From positions 558,001 to 622,000 of the forward strand of contig NZ_JBOUVX010000003.1 of the NCBI RefSeq assembly GCF_050789285.1: a stretch of DNA of 64,000 nt. Direction: 5' to 3'. This DNA comes from CAVPWP01 sp050789285 (lineage in GTDB: Bacteria; Pseudomonadota; Alphaproteobacteria; Rhodobacterales; Rhodobacteraceae). A program made the translations under genes and the position numbers. Under the pieces are notes generated by a model. It did no database searches. It had not been told where the DNA came from and saw only the letters and a list, made by a program, of their open reading frames with translations. This document shows positions 42,557 to 51,277 of the stretch, one piece after another (the first letter of the stretch is position 1; each line of letters begins with the position of its first letter).

Positions 42557-45001
42557 TCAGGCCCGAAGCCTTTCGTTCGCCGGGTCCCAGAGCGGGCCGT
42601 CGCCATGGACAAGTGCGGGGCGGCGGTCGCCGAAGATCTCGACCTCGACGCGCGTTCCCGGCTGGGCAAGGTCGGGGCGAAGCTCGGCAAGCGCGATGGA
42701 GGCATCGACGCGATAGCCCCAGCCACCGCTCGTGACCTCGCCCACCACCTTGCCATCGTGCCAGATCGTCGACATCGACGGCGCATCGGCGTCGTCCGCG
42801 TCGATGGTCAGCACGGCAAAGCGTTTCCGCGATCCGCGCTGCTTCTCGGACAGAAGCGCGGCCTTGCCGGGGAAGTCCTGCGCCTTGTCGAACCGGATGA
42901 ACCGATCGAGCCCGCCCTCGAGAAGCGTGTAGTCGGTCGACAGATCGCCTTTCCACGCGCGATAGGCCTTTTCAAGGCGCAGGCTGTTCAGCGCCCACAT
43001 GCCGAAGGGTACGGCGCCTTCGGCCAGCACGGCCTCGTAGATCGCGGGGACGGCGTCGAGGGGGGCGTGCACCTCCCACCCCAGTTCGCCGGCGAAGGAC
43101 ACCCGCGCCAGCGCCGCCTCGCGGCCCGCGACGCGGGCCCTTTGGTGGCTGAGCCACGGCAACGCAAGGTCGGCATCCGAAATCCTGGCGAACAGCGCGC
43201 GCGCCTTCGGGCCGGTGACGATCAGCGTCGACATCTCGCGCGTCCGGTCGGTCAGCGTCAGCCGGTCGGGAAGCGTCTTCGCCAACCACTCGTAATCGTG
43301 CCATTGCGCGACCGCCGCCGTGATCAGGGTGAAGTCATCTTCGGCGTTGCAGGCCACCGTCATCTCGGTGACGATCCGCCCCCGGTCGTCGGGGAAATAG
43401 GCCAGCGCAATGCGCCCCGGTTTTGGCAGGCCGCCGGCAATCCGGGTGAGAAGCCACTCGCCCGCTCCCGGCCCCGTCAGGTGGAACCGCGAGAAGCCGG
43501 GCAGATCGAGAACACCCACTCCGTCGCGCACCGCCTCGCATTCCTCGCGGATACGCGATTCCCACGGGCCGGCGCGGCCCCAGGTCTGGGTCGCCTCTTC
43601 CGACGTGTCGTCGCCGCGCCGCGCGAACCAGTTCGCCCGCTCCCATCCCCCGTAAGCACCCATCTGACCGCCCAGCGCCTTCACACGGTCATGGACGGGC
43701 GAGACCTTGCGGTCGGGCGCGGCGGGCCAGCGGTGCCAGGGGAAGTGCATGGCGTATTCGTGGCCATAGACCTCGACCGCCTTGGCCACGCAATAGTCGT
43801 GGTCCGTGAAGTCGGTGAAGCGGCGCGGGTCGCAGGACCACATGTCCCATTCGGTGCCGCCCTCAATCACCCATTCGGCCAGCACCTTGCCGGCCCCGCC
43901 GCCCTGCGCGATCCCGAAGGTGAAGACGCAAGCCTCGAAGGCATTCGGAACCCCCGGCATCGGGCCGATCAGCGGGTTGCCGTCGGGGGCATAGGGGATC
44001 GGGCCGTTGATCACCTTGGCAAGCCCCGCCTCGCCCAGCACCGGCACCCGCGCCATCGCGTCGGCGATGTAGGGTTCCAGGCGGTCAAGGTCGTCGGGGT
44101 AAAGCTGGAAGCTGAAATCTTCGGGCAGGGGATCGTCGGGCGTGACCCAGTGTGGCCGGCAGGCGCGTTCGTAGGGGCCAAGGTTGAAGCCGTTCTTCTC
44201 CTGCCGCAGGTAGTAGGAGACATCGACGTCGCGCAGAAGCGGCAGCTTGTGGCCCACCGATTGCGCCCAGTCGCGCACCGCGGGCACCTCTTCGAAGACA
44301 AGGTATTGATGGCTCATCACCGCCATCGGCAGGCGCCGCCCGCCGAAGGGACGGAACCATTCCGCCACCCGCTGCGCGTAGTATCCGGCGGCGTTCACGA
44401 CGATCTCGCAGCGGATGTCGCCCTTGTCGGTGTGCACGATCCATTCGCCGCCCTCGCGGCTGACGCCGGTGGCGGGGCGGAAGCGTTCGATGCGGGCGCC
44501 AAGGGTGCGCGCGCCACGTGCCAGCGCCTGTGTAAGCTGCGCCGGGTCGATGTCGCCGTCGGCGGGGTCGTAAAGGGCGCCGACGATGTCGTGGGTCTCG
44601 AGAAACGGATACTTCGCCCGGATCTCGTCGGGGCCGAGAACGTCGAGCGCCATGCCCTGATAGCGGCCCATGCCGCGGGCGCGCTCGAACTCCTGCATCC
44701 GCGCGCGGGTATGCGCCAGCCGGATCGAGCCGGTGACGTTGTAGTTCATCGGATAGTCGACCGCCGCGCCCAGACCGCGGTAAAGCTCGGTCGAATAGCG
44801 CTGCATGTTCATGATCGCCCAGGAGGTCGAGAAGGTCGGCACGTTGCCGGCCGCGTGCCAGGTGGACCCGGCCGTCAGTTCGTTCTTCTCGAGCAGGACG
44901 CAGTCGGTCCATCCCGCCTTCGCCAGGTGATAAAGAGACGAAACGCCGACCGCCCCGCCCCCGATGATCACGACGCGCGCGGACTCGGACGTCCCTGACA
45001 T
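42557..45001 (-). CDS. FAD-dependent dimethylglycine/sarcosine dehydrogenase with GcvT domain, second copy
   Basis: 814-aa DMGDH-type protein, same layout as 39167-41611: FAD domain VVIIGGGAVGVSSLYHLAKAGW, STWHAAGNVPTF near the flavin site, linker GAYGGWERANWFARRG, and C-terminal GcvT domain (FAGELGWEVHAPLDAV, SGGWGYR). The differing substrate-pocket segments suggest successive substrates (for example dimethylglycine then sarcosine). I prefer the ATG at 45001 with an AGGAGAG site over the one at 45022. Divergent from the LysR gene at 45104. Confidence 0.87.
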   Translation of the reverse strand: MSGTSESARVVIIGGGAVGVSSLYHLAKAGWTDCVLLEKNELTAGSTWHAAGNVPTFSTSWAIMNMQRYSTELYRGLGAAVDYPMNYNVTGSIRLAHTRARMQEFERARGMGRYQGMALDVLGPDEIRAKYPFLETHDIVGALYDPADGDIDPAQLTQALARGARTLGARIERFRPATGVSREGGEWIVHTDKGDIRCEIVVNAAGYYAQRVAEWFRPFGGRRLPMAVMSHQYLVFEEVPAVRDWAQSVGHKLPLLRDVDVSYYLRQEKNGFNLGPYERACRPHWVTPDDPLPEDFSFQLYPDDLDRLEPYIADAMARVPVLGEAGLAKVINGPIPYAPDGNPLIGPMPGVPNAFEACVFTFGIAQGGGAGKVLAEWVIEGGTEWDMWSCDPRRFTDFTDHDYCVAKAVEVYGHEYAMHFPWHRWPAAPDRKVSPVHDRVKALGGQMGAYGGWERANWFARRGDDTSEEATQTWGRAGPWESRIREECEAVRDGVGVLDLPGFSRFHLTGPGAGEWLLTRIAGGLPKPGRIALAYFPDDRGRIVTEMTVACNAEDDFTLITAAVAQWHDYEWLAKTLPDRLTLTDRTREMSTLIVTGPKARALFARISDADLALPWLSHQRARVAGREAALARVSFAGELGWEVHAPLDAVPAIYEAVLAEGAVPFGMWALNSLRLEKAYRAWKGDLSTDYTLLEGGLDRFIRFDKAQDFPGKAALLSEKQRGSRKRFAVLTIDADDADAPSMSTIWHDGKVVGEVTSGGWGYRVDASIALAELRPDLAQPGTRVEVEIFGDRRPALVHGDGPLWDPANERLRA

Positions 45002-45075
45002 GCGTTTTCTCTCCTGTTTCACGGCAGACTACCCGCGCGCCGGGCGGGCTTTCAATTCCGCCGACGCATCGTTAT

Positions 45076-45094
45076 TGATCGGAAATCCCGATCA
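45076..45094. promoter_or_regulatory. LysR-type operator palindrome
   Basis: TGATCGG-N5-CCGATCA, perfect 7-bp arms, in the 102-bp gap between the divergent dimethylglycine-dehydrogenase and LysR genes. It contains the T-N11-A pattern of LysR sites and lies just before the LysR ribosome site (AGGAG at 45094-45098), so binding would also repress lysR itself. Confidence 0.6.
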
Positions 45095-45103
45095 GGAGCG
45101 CCG

Positions 45104-45997
45104 ATGAACCCCGAACTGATCGACACCTTCCTTGACCTGTGCGAGACGCGCAGCTTCAACCGCACGGCGGAACGCCTTGGGGTGACGCAGTCGACCGTCT
45201 CGGGGCGGGTCCGGGCGCTGGAGAAGCTTTTGGGACGGCGGCTTTTCCAGCGCAGCCGGTCGGGAACCGAACTGACCACCGAGGGGCTGATGTTCGCCCC
45301 GCACGCCCGAAGCCTTCGCGTAGCCTGGGCCGAGGCGCTGCATGCCGCGCGGCATGCCGGCGACAGCGCGATGACGCTGCGCATCGGCCTTCAGCATGAC
45401 CTTGCCGCCGCCCATATCGGCGACTGGGTCAACGCCTTCCTAGCCGCCTTTCCCGGCGTCTCGGTCTATGTCGAGGCCGACTATTCGGCGAACATGTGCG
45501 CCGACCTCGCGTCCGGCGGACTTGACCTGGCGATGCTGTTCACGCCGCAAGGCGGCCGCGACATCCACTTCGAGACGATCGGCGAGATCGGGTATCGCAT
45601 GGTCTCGACCGACACCGAGCGGCTGTCCGAGGTCACGACGGCCCGCTACGTTCTGGCCAACTATTCGCCGGCCTTCGCGCAGACCCATGCGCAGCTTCAC
45701 CCCGGCCTGTCGACCGCGCCCGTTTCGAGCGGGCAGAACGCCACCGTGGCGGGGCTTCTCGCGACGCTGGGCGGAACCGCCTATGTGCTGGACGAAACGG
45801 CGCTGGCACTGGCCGCGTCAGGTCAGGCGCGGCTGGTGGCGGATGCGCCCGCGATCACGCAGCCAGTCTATGGCGCGGTGCTGCTGCGCAACCGTCACCG
45901 CGCCAGCCACCGGCGACTGATGAAGCTTCTGCGCGCGCGCTTCACCCAGCGCCCGTCGCGCGCGGCGCCGCAACCGGGCCTTCAGTCCGCGCCGTAG
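45104..45997 (+). CDS. LysR-family transcriptional regulator
   Basis: 297 aa: winged helix at about residues 17-38 (TAERLGVTQSTVSGRVRALEKLLG) and an effector domain from about residue 90. Divergent from the DMGDH-homocysteine methyltransferase-DMGDH-MttB operon across a perfect palindrome, so it very likely controls betaine demethylation. Its last 16 bp overlap the convergent aldehyde dehydrogenase gene. Confidence 0.87.
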   Translation: MNPELIDTFLDLCETRSFNRTAERLGVTQSTVSGRVRALEKLLGRRLFQRSRSGTELTTEGLMFAPHARSLRVAWAEALHAARHAGDSAMTLRIGLQHDLAAAHIGDWVNAFLAAFPGVSVYVEADYSANMCADLASGGLDLAMLFTPQGGRDIHFETIGEIGYRMVSTDTERLSEVTTARYVLANYSPAFAQTHAQLHPGLSTAPVSSGQNATVAGLLATLGGTAYVLDETALALAASGQARLVADAPAITQPVYGAVLLRNRHRASHRRLMKLLRARFTQRPSRAAPQPGLQSAP

Positions 45998-47424
45998 CCG
46001 ACCAGAGCCTTGACCTCGCAGAAGTCGTGGATGGCCCAGTCGGCGTATTCGCGGCCGTTCCCGGATTGCTTGTAGCCGCCGAAGGGCGCGAAGAGATCCC
46101 ACTCCGGATAGTTGATCTGCACCTGCCCCGCGCGCATCTGGCGCGCGACGGCGCGCACCTGCGCCATGTCGGTGCCCTGCACATAGGCGGCAAGGCCATA
46201 GACCGTGTCGTTGGCGATGCGCACGGCCTCTTCGACGCTGTCGTAGGGAATGATCGACAGGACCGGACCGAAGATTTCCTCGCGCGCGACGGTCATGTCG
46301 TTGGTCACGCCGCCGAAGACGGTCGGGCGCACGTAGAAGCCCTGGTTCGTGCCGGCGGGCAGTCCCGGGCCGCCGGCGGCCAGATGCGCGCCCTCGGCGA
46401 TGCCGGCCTCGATGAGACGCTGGATCTTGTCGAACTGGAGGCGGCTCACGACCGGGCCAAGGTCGGTGGCCTCGTCGCGCGGGTCGCCCACCTTCACGGT
46501 GTTGGCCACGCCGGCCGCGATCGCGACGGCCGCGTCGTGCCGGTCGGCAGGGACAAGCATCCGGGTGGGCGCATCGCAGGACTGGCCCGAGTTGGCGAAG
46601 CAGGCGTTCGCGCCCTCGGCCACAGCCGTCTCGAGATCGACGTCGGGCAGAAGGATGTTGGCGGACTTGCCGCCAAGCTCCTGCGCGACGCGCTTGACGG
46701 AGGGCGCGGCGGCGGTGGCCACGGCCGTGCCCGCGCGGGTCGAGCCGGTGAAGGACACCATATCGACCAGCGGATGGCGCGCCAGCACCTGCCCGACCTC
46801 GGGTCCGGTGCCGTTCACCAGGTTGAAGACGCCCTTGGGCGTGCCCGCCTCGTGCATGATCTCGGCCCAGATCAGGCCCGAGAGCGGCGCAATCTCGGAG
46901 GGCTTCAGCACCATGGTGCAGCCCGCCACGATCGCGGGCGCGACCTTGCAGGTGATCTGGTTCATCGGCCAGTTCCACGGCGTGATCAGGCCGCAGACCC
47001 CGATACCTTCGCGGATCAGAAGCGTCTCGCCGCGCCGTTCCTCCCAGTGAAAGCGCTCGGCCGCCTCGATCGTGGCGCCCAGATGCGCGCTGCCCGCCCA
47101 GACCTGGGCGTCGCGCGCGAAGGTGATGGGGGCGCCCATTTCCTGGCTGATGGCCTGGGCGATCTCTTCGGAGCGGGCGTCGTAGATCTCGAGGATGCGC
47201 TTGAGAAGCGCCAGCCGTTCGGCAAAGGGCACCGACGACCAGCTTGGGAAGGCCGCGTGCGCGGCGGCGATGGCGCGTTCGGCGTCGGCTTCGGTGCCAT
47301 GGGCAAGCGTCGCATAGCCGCGCCCGGTGGCAGGGTCGATCAACTCGGCCGCGCCCGCGCCCGGCAAGGGGGCGACCCAGCCGCCGTCGATGTAGAATTC
47401 GCCAAGTCTGTCGTGCGCGCTCAT
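45982..47424 (-). CDS. Aldehyde dehydrogenase co-transcribed with a BetI-like regulator
   Basis: 480-aa NAD(P)-dependent aldehyde dehydrogenase. Asn151 (TPWN), Glu249 (QELGGKSAN) and Cys283 (SGQSCDAPTRM) are intact. It overlaps the TetR/BetI-like gene by 4 bp. In betIBA loci the regulator is followed by betaine aldehyde dehydrogenase and choline dehydrogenase; no choline dehydrogenase is here, and the PTRM-type active site is nearer to a broad subfamily of semialdehyde dehydrogenases, so betaine aldehyde is only one option. Confidence 0.85.
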   Translation of the reverse strand: MSAHDRLGEFYIDGGWVAPLPGAGAAELIDPATGRGYATLAHGTEADAERAIAAAHAAFPSWSSVPFAERLALLKRILEIYDARSEEIAQAISQEMGAPITFARDAQVWAGSAHLGATIEAAERFHWEERRGETLLIREGIGVCGLITPWNWPMNQITCKVAPAIVAGCTMVLKPSEIAPLSGLIWAEIMHEAGTPKGVFNLVNGTGPEVGQVLARHPLVDMVSFTGSTRAGTAVATAAAPSVKRVAQELGGKSANILLPDVDLETAVAEGANACFANSGQSCDAPTRMLVPADRHDAAVAIAAGVANTVKVGDPRDEATDLGPVVSRLQFDKIQRLIEAGIAEGAHLAAGGPGLPAGTNQGFYVRPTVFGGVTNDMTVAREEIFGPVLSIIPYDSVEEAVRIANDTVYGLAAYVQGTDMAQVRAVARQMRAGQVQINYPEWDLFAPFGGYKQSGNGREYADWAIHDFCEVKALVGYGAD

Positions 47425-48083
47425 GCTTTCACCGCCTGTTCCGAAATCAGCCCATGCTCACAGAACAGCGCCGGGAAGAAAGCCGAGGCGCAGGTATGGA
47501 CGCTGCGCAGCCCCTCTTCGGCGCTGTAGGGATTCGTCATCGTGATCATGTCAAGCCACACGCCCTCGACCGCGACGCGCAGCATCCGTGCGACGAGAAC
47601 CGGGTCGAACGGGCTGCCCTGCTCGACGCAGAGGCGCGCGCAGATGCCCTCCATGACCTCGATGTATTCCTGGTCGTTCGAACCGCAGCTTTGTTGGTAG
47701 ATCGGGCGCGACTGCGCCTCGCCCCAGAAGGTGCACCAGGCGTAAAGCCGCGCCTGCGTGCAGATCTGCGGGTTGAAATCGGCCCGCAGAAGCGCGTCAA
47801 GCTGCAGCGCCGCCTCGGGCGGAGCCGCCTCGAGCGCGCCGACCCAGTTCTGGCGGTATTCCTCGGCCAGGAAGGCCAGCGTCGCGGCGAGAAGCTTTTC
47901 CTTGGTGGCGAAGTGGAAACTGACCAGACCGTGGGAAAGCCCGGCCTTCTTCGCCACCTCGGTCTGCGTGGTCCGGGCGTATCCGTTCTGCGACAGGACC
48001 TCGATCGTCGCCTCGATCAACTGGGTGCGCCGTTCTTCGCGGCTTCCCTTTCGGCGGCGTTTTGATTCGGATCCGTCAGGCAT
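47421..48083 (-). CDS. TetR-family regulator, BetI-like
   Basis: 220-aa TetR protein. The helix-turn-helix region is TRTTQTEVAKKAGLSHGLVSFHFATKEKLL, preceded by RRTQLIEATIEVL; the sequence pattern GLSHGLVSFHFATK and the TetR_C_6 C-terminal domain are those of BetI, which senses choline in enterobacteria. The ATG at 48083 is the last before the domain; the frame is open further but reads into intergenic DNA. The perfect palindrome at 48211-48228 between this gene and the large plus-strand operon is the likely target. Confidence 0.85.
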   Translation of the reverse strand: MPDGSESKRRRKGSREERRTQLIEATIEVLSQNGYARTTQTEVAKKAGLSHGLVSFHFATKEKLLAATLAFLAEEYRQNWVGALEAAPPEAALQLDALLRADFNPQICTQARLYAWCTFWGEAQSRPIYQQSCGSNDQEYIEVMEGICARLCVEQGSPFDPVLVARMLRVAVEGVWLDMITMTNPYSAEEGLRSVHTCASAFFPALFCEHGLISEQAVKA

Positions 48084-48210
48084 GGTGGCGTCGCTCGTCC
48101 TCGCTTCTGACCCTGTAGAGTCGGTAGGTAACGTAGCGGCATCTTTCAAGGCCGCCACGCCGCCAGCGCAGTTTTCCCGCACGCTTCCTTCATAAACTTG
48201 CAAGATTTTG

Positions 48211-48228
48211 ATTGACTGTCCAGTCAAT
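48211..48228. promoter_or_regulatory. BetI-type operator palindrome (ATTGACT-N4-AGTCAAT)
   Basis: Perfect 7-bp arms with a GTCC spacer in the 241-bp divergent region between the BetI-like regulator and the long plus-strand operon. From memory it resembles the ATTGA...TCAAT palindrome that BetI binds at the E. coli bet locus. Each arm also contains TTGACT, close to a -35 hexamer, so repressor binding would block transcription both ways. The remaining intergenic DNA shows nothing else I can support. Confidence 0.6.
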
Positions 48229-48324
48229 ATTGGAGCACCCTGACCCCACACCGGCCCTTGCACCTGCCAGGCATGCGCGACGCCAACGTCGCGCGCAGGG
48301 ACCATCAAACAGACAGGTACTCCG

Positions 48325-49650
48325 ATGAAACCCCGTTCGCTCAAGCGTTCCAACGCCCATTTCAAGAAAGCCCTCAAGCGCCTGCCCCTCGGGGTGGCCT
48401 CGTCGTTCCGATACTGGGGCGACGACCGCACGGTCTATGTGGACCACGGCAAGGGCGCGCGCGTCTGGGACATCGACGGCAATGAATACGTGGATTACCG
48501 CCTGGGCTATGGCCCGGCGATCCTGGGCTACGCCGACGACCGCGTCGACGCGGCGGCCCGCAAGGGTATGGAGGTCGGCGGCGTCTTCGCGTTGTCGACC
48601 GAGAAGGAGCTCGAAGTGGCCGAGCGCATCGCCGGCATGGTGCCCAGCGTGGACCTCGTGCGGTTCTCGAATTCGGGGACCGAGGCGGTGATGGCCGCTC
48701 TCCGGCTGGCCCGCGCGCACACCGGGCGCGAATCCTACGTGCTGATCGAAGGCAGCTATCACGGCCTCTTCGACGCCGCGATGTGGATGGTCGACGTCGA
48801 GGACTGGGAGCCCGAGCGCGGCCGCGAGCCGCGCAAGGTCAGCTATTCCAAGGGGATCCCGCAGTCGCTGCGCCAGCTGGCCCACCTTGCGCCGATGAAC
48901 GACCCCGAAATGCTGGAAAGCATCTTCCGCCTGCACGGCAACGAGATCGCCGCCCTTCTCATCGAACCGATCCAGGGCAACTGCTGCGCCATCTCGGCCA
49001 ACAAGGAATACGTCCAGAAGGCGCGCGAGCTGTGCGACCTGTACGGCGCGCTTCTGATCATCGACGAGGTCAAGACCGGCTTCCGCGTGGCGCGCGGCGG
49101 CGTCCAGGAACTGATGGGCGTTCGGGCCGACATCTCGACCTTCGCGAAGGCCATGGCGAACGGCTATCCGATTTCGGCCATCGGCGGACGCGAGGACGTG
49201 ATGCGCACCTTCCGCTTCGGCGGCGCGGCGCATGGCGGCACCTACACCGCCCACTCCGTGTCGATCGCGGCGGCGGCCGAGACGCTGCGCATCCTCGACG
49301 AGACCGACGCGCTGGAAAACATCGCGGCCTATGGCACCGAACTGATGGACGGGATCAGCAAGATCCTGGACGCACGCGGCATCGTGCACAGCTTCACCGG
49401 CCATCCGTCGATGTTCGGCCTGTTCTTTGCCGAGACGCCGCCCGACAACTACCGCGACTGGAAGAACTCGGACTACACCTTCTACGACACCATGGCAGAG
49501 CACCTGCACGACGCCGGCATCATCGTCGAGCCCGACAGCCGCGAGCCCTGGTTCATGTGCGAAGCCCACGATGCCGCCTGCCTCAAGGATACCCTGCGGG
49601 CGGTGGAATGGTCGGTCGAGATGACGATGGAAGAGCTTGCCGTAGCCTGA
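48325..49650 (+). CDS. Class III aminotransferase, glutamate-1-semialdehyde-aminomutase-like
   Basis: 441-aa PLP enzyme. SNSGTEAVMAALRLAR and SYHG are the HemL-like phosphate and ring stations; Asp247 (IDEVKTGFR) and Schiff-base Lys275 (TFAKAMANGYP) are intact. Relatives outside heme synthesis act as amine or beta-amino acid transaminases. First gene of the long plus-strand operon, divergent from the BetI-like regulator; 10 bp before the first flavoprotein gene. It probably removes or moves an amino group late in the pathway. Confidence 0.83.
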   Translation: MKPRSLKRSNAHFKKALKRLPLGVASSFRYWGDDRTVYVDHGKGARVWDIDGNEYVDYRLGYGPAILGYADDRVDAAARKGMEVGGVFALSTEKELEVAERIAGMVPSVDLVRFSNSGTEAVMAALRLARAHTGRESYVLIEGSYHGLFDAAMWMVDVEDWEPERGREPRKVSYSKGIPQSLRQLAHLAPMNDPEMLESIFRLHGNEIAALLIEPIQGNCCAISANKEYVQKARELCDLYGALLIIDEVKTGFRVARGGVQELMGVRADISTFAKAMANGYPISAIGGREDVMRTFRFGGAAHGGTYTAHSVSIAAAAETLRILDETDALENIAAYGTELMDGISKILDARGIVHSFTGHPSMFGLFFAETPPDNYRDWKNSDYTFYDTMAEHLHDAGIIVEPDSREPWFMCEAHDAACLKDTLRAVEWSVEMTMEELAVA

Positions 49651-49660
49651 GGCGCCGCAG

Positions 49661-51277
49661 ATGGCAATCGATGCAATCATCGTCGGCGCGGGCCACAACG
49701 GGCTTGTCGCGGCCTGCTATCTGGCCCGCGCCGGCATGAAGGTCGTCGTGGTCGAAAAGAACGACTGGGTCGGCGGCGCGGCGGTCAGCCGCGAGCTTCA
49801 TCCCGGCTTTCTCTACTCGAACTGCTCCTACGTCTGCTCGCTGTTCCGCCCCGAGATCATGCGCGATCTGGAACTGCCGCGCTTCGGCTTGCAGGTTCTG
49901 CCCTACGAGGGCGGCGCGGTCCTGAAGGAGGATGGCGGCTACCTGGGGATGTTCCGCGACCACGACGCCAACCGGCGCGAGTTCGCCCGCCACAGCCTGC
50001 ATGACGCGGAAGCCTACGATCGCTATTCGCGCGACATCATCCGCCATTGCCGGTTCATCCGGCCGCTGCTGATGCGCACGCCGCCCGACCCGGTTCGGAT
50101 GCGCCCGCGCGATCTGGGAGAGCTTGCCTTCCTCGCGCGCCGGGTGCTCGAGCTGTCCGAAGCGCAGATCGCCGACATGATCCGCTTCTGGACGATGAGC
50201 ATCGCGGATTATCTTGACGACTACTTCGAAAGCCCGGTGATAAAGGCCTACCTTGCCGTCTCGGCGATCATCGGCACGGCGCTTGGGCCGATGTCGCCGG
50301 GTTCGGCCTACGTGCTGCTTCACCACTACATGGGCGACGTCGACGGCAACGTCGGCGCCTGGGGCTTTGCCCGTGGCGGCATGGGGGCGATCACGAAGGC
50401 GCTTCAGGCCTCGCTCGAGGCGTCGGGCGGCACGGTGCGCGCGGGCAAGGGCGTGGCGCGCATCCTGGTCGAGGGCGGGCGCGCCGTCGGGGTCGAACTG
50501 GACGACGGCGAAGTCATCCGGGGCAAGCGCGTCGTCTCGGGGATGGACGTCAAGCGCACCTTCCTGCACCACGTCGACGAGGCGAAGCTGCCCGAGGACT
50601 TCGTCCGTTCGGTCCGACGGTTCAAGACGCGCGGCTCAAGCGGCAAGCTGAACATCGCGCTTGATTCCGCGCCGGTCTTCCCCGCCCTGCCCGAGGGCGC
50701 GCCGATGCTGCGCGGAGACCTGCACTTCACGGATTCGGTCGCCAAGATGGAGCGCGCCTATGACGACTGGAAATCCGGCCACTTCAGCCGCGACCCCTTC
50801 CAGGACGTGATGATTCCGACGATGATCGACCCCACGATGGTCCCGCCGGGCAAACACTTCATGTCCTGTTTCGTGCAGTACGCGCCTCCCAGAATCGAAG
50901 GACGCGACTGGACCGATGCCGACCGCGACGCCTTCGGGCGGACCTGTGTCGACCAGATCGAGCGCTTTTCGCCCGGCTTCTCGGACCGGATCCTGCACAT
51001 GGAGGTGCGCACCCCGCGCGAACTCGAGGCCGAGGTGGGCCTGACCGAGGGCAACATCTTCCAGGGCGAACTGACCTTCGACCAGTTGCTCTTCAATCGC
51101 CCCGTGCCCGGCTATGCGCAGTACCGCAGTCCGGTGAAGGACCTCTGGATGTGCGGGTCCTCGACTCATCCGGGCGGCGGAGTGATGGGCGCGCCGGGTC
51201 GCAACGCTGCCGCCGAGATCCTGCGCGACGCGCGCCTGGGGGCCAAGGACATGAGGAATGCCTATGCCGTCCTCTGA
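49661..51277 (+). CDS. CrtI/phytoene-desaturase-like FAD-dependent oxidoreductase
   Basis: 538-aa flavoprotein with N-terminal FAD motif IIVGAGHNGLVAACYLARAG and C-terminal LWMCGSSTHPGGGVMGAPGRNAA, the FAD-contact block of the phytoene desaturase/PYROXD2 family. The substrate domain is unlike carotenoid enzymes, and no carotenoid genes are near. In bacteria this family includes poorly characterised amine-related oxidoreductases. A close relative follows at 51264, so the two may form a heteromer or act in sequence. Confidence 0.8.
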   Translation: MAIDAIIVGAGHNGLVAACYLARAGMKVVVVEKNDWVGGAAVSRELHPGFLYSNCSYVCSLFRPEIMRDLELPRFGLQVLPYEGGAVLKEDGGYLGMFRDHDANRREFARHSLHDAEAYDRYSRDIIRHCRFIRPLLMRTPPDPVRMRPRDLGELAFLARRVLELSEAQIADMIRFWTMSIADYLDDYFESPVIKAYLAVSAIIGTALGPMSPGSAYVLLHHYMGDVDGNVGAWGFARGGMGAITKALQASLEASGGTVRAGKGVARILVEGGRAVGVELDDGEVIRGKRVVSGMDVKRTFLHHVDEAKLPEDFVRSVRRFKTRGSSGKLNIALDSAPVFPALPEGAPMLRGDLHFTDSVAKMERAYDDWKSGHFSRDPFQDVMIPTMIDPTMVPPGKHFMSCFVQYAPPRIEGRDWTDADRDAFGRTCVDQIERFSPGFSDRILHMEVRTPRELEAEVGLTEGNIFQGELTFDQLLFNRPVPGYAQYRSPVKDLWMCGSSTHPGGGVMGAPGRNAAAEILRDARLGAKDMRNAYAVL

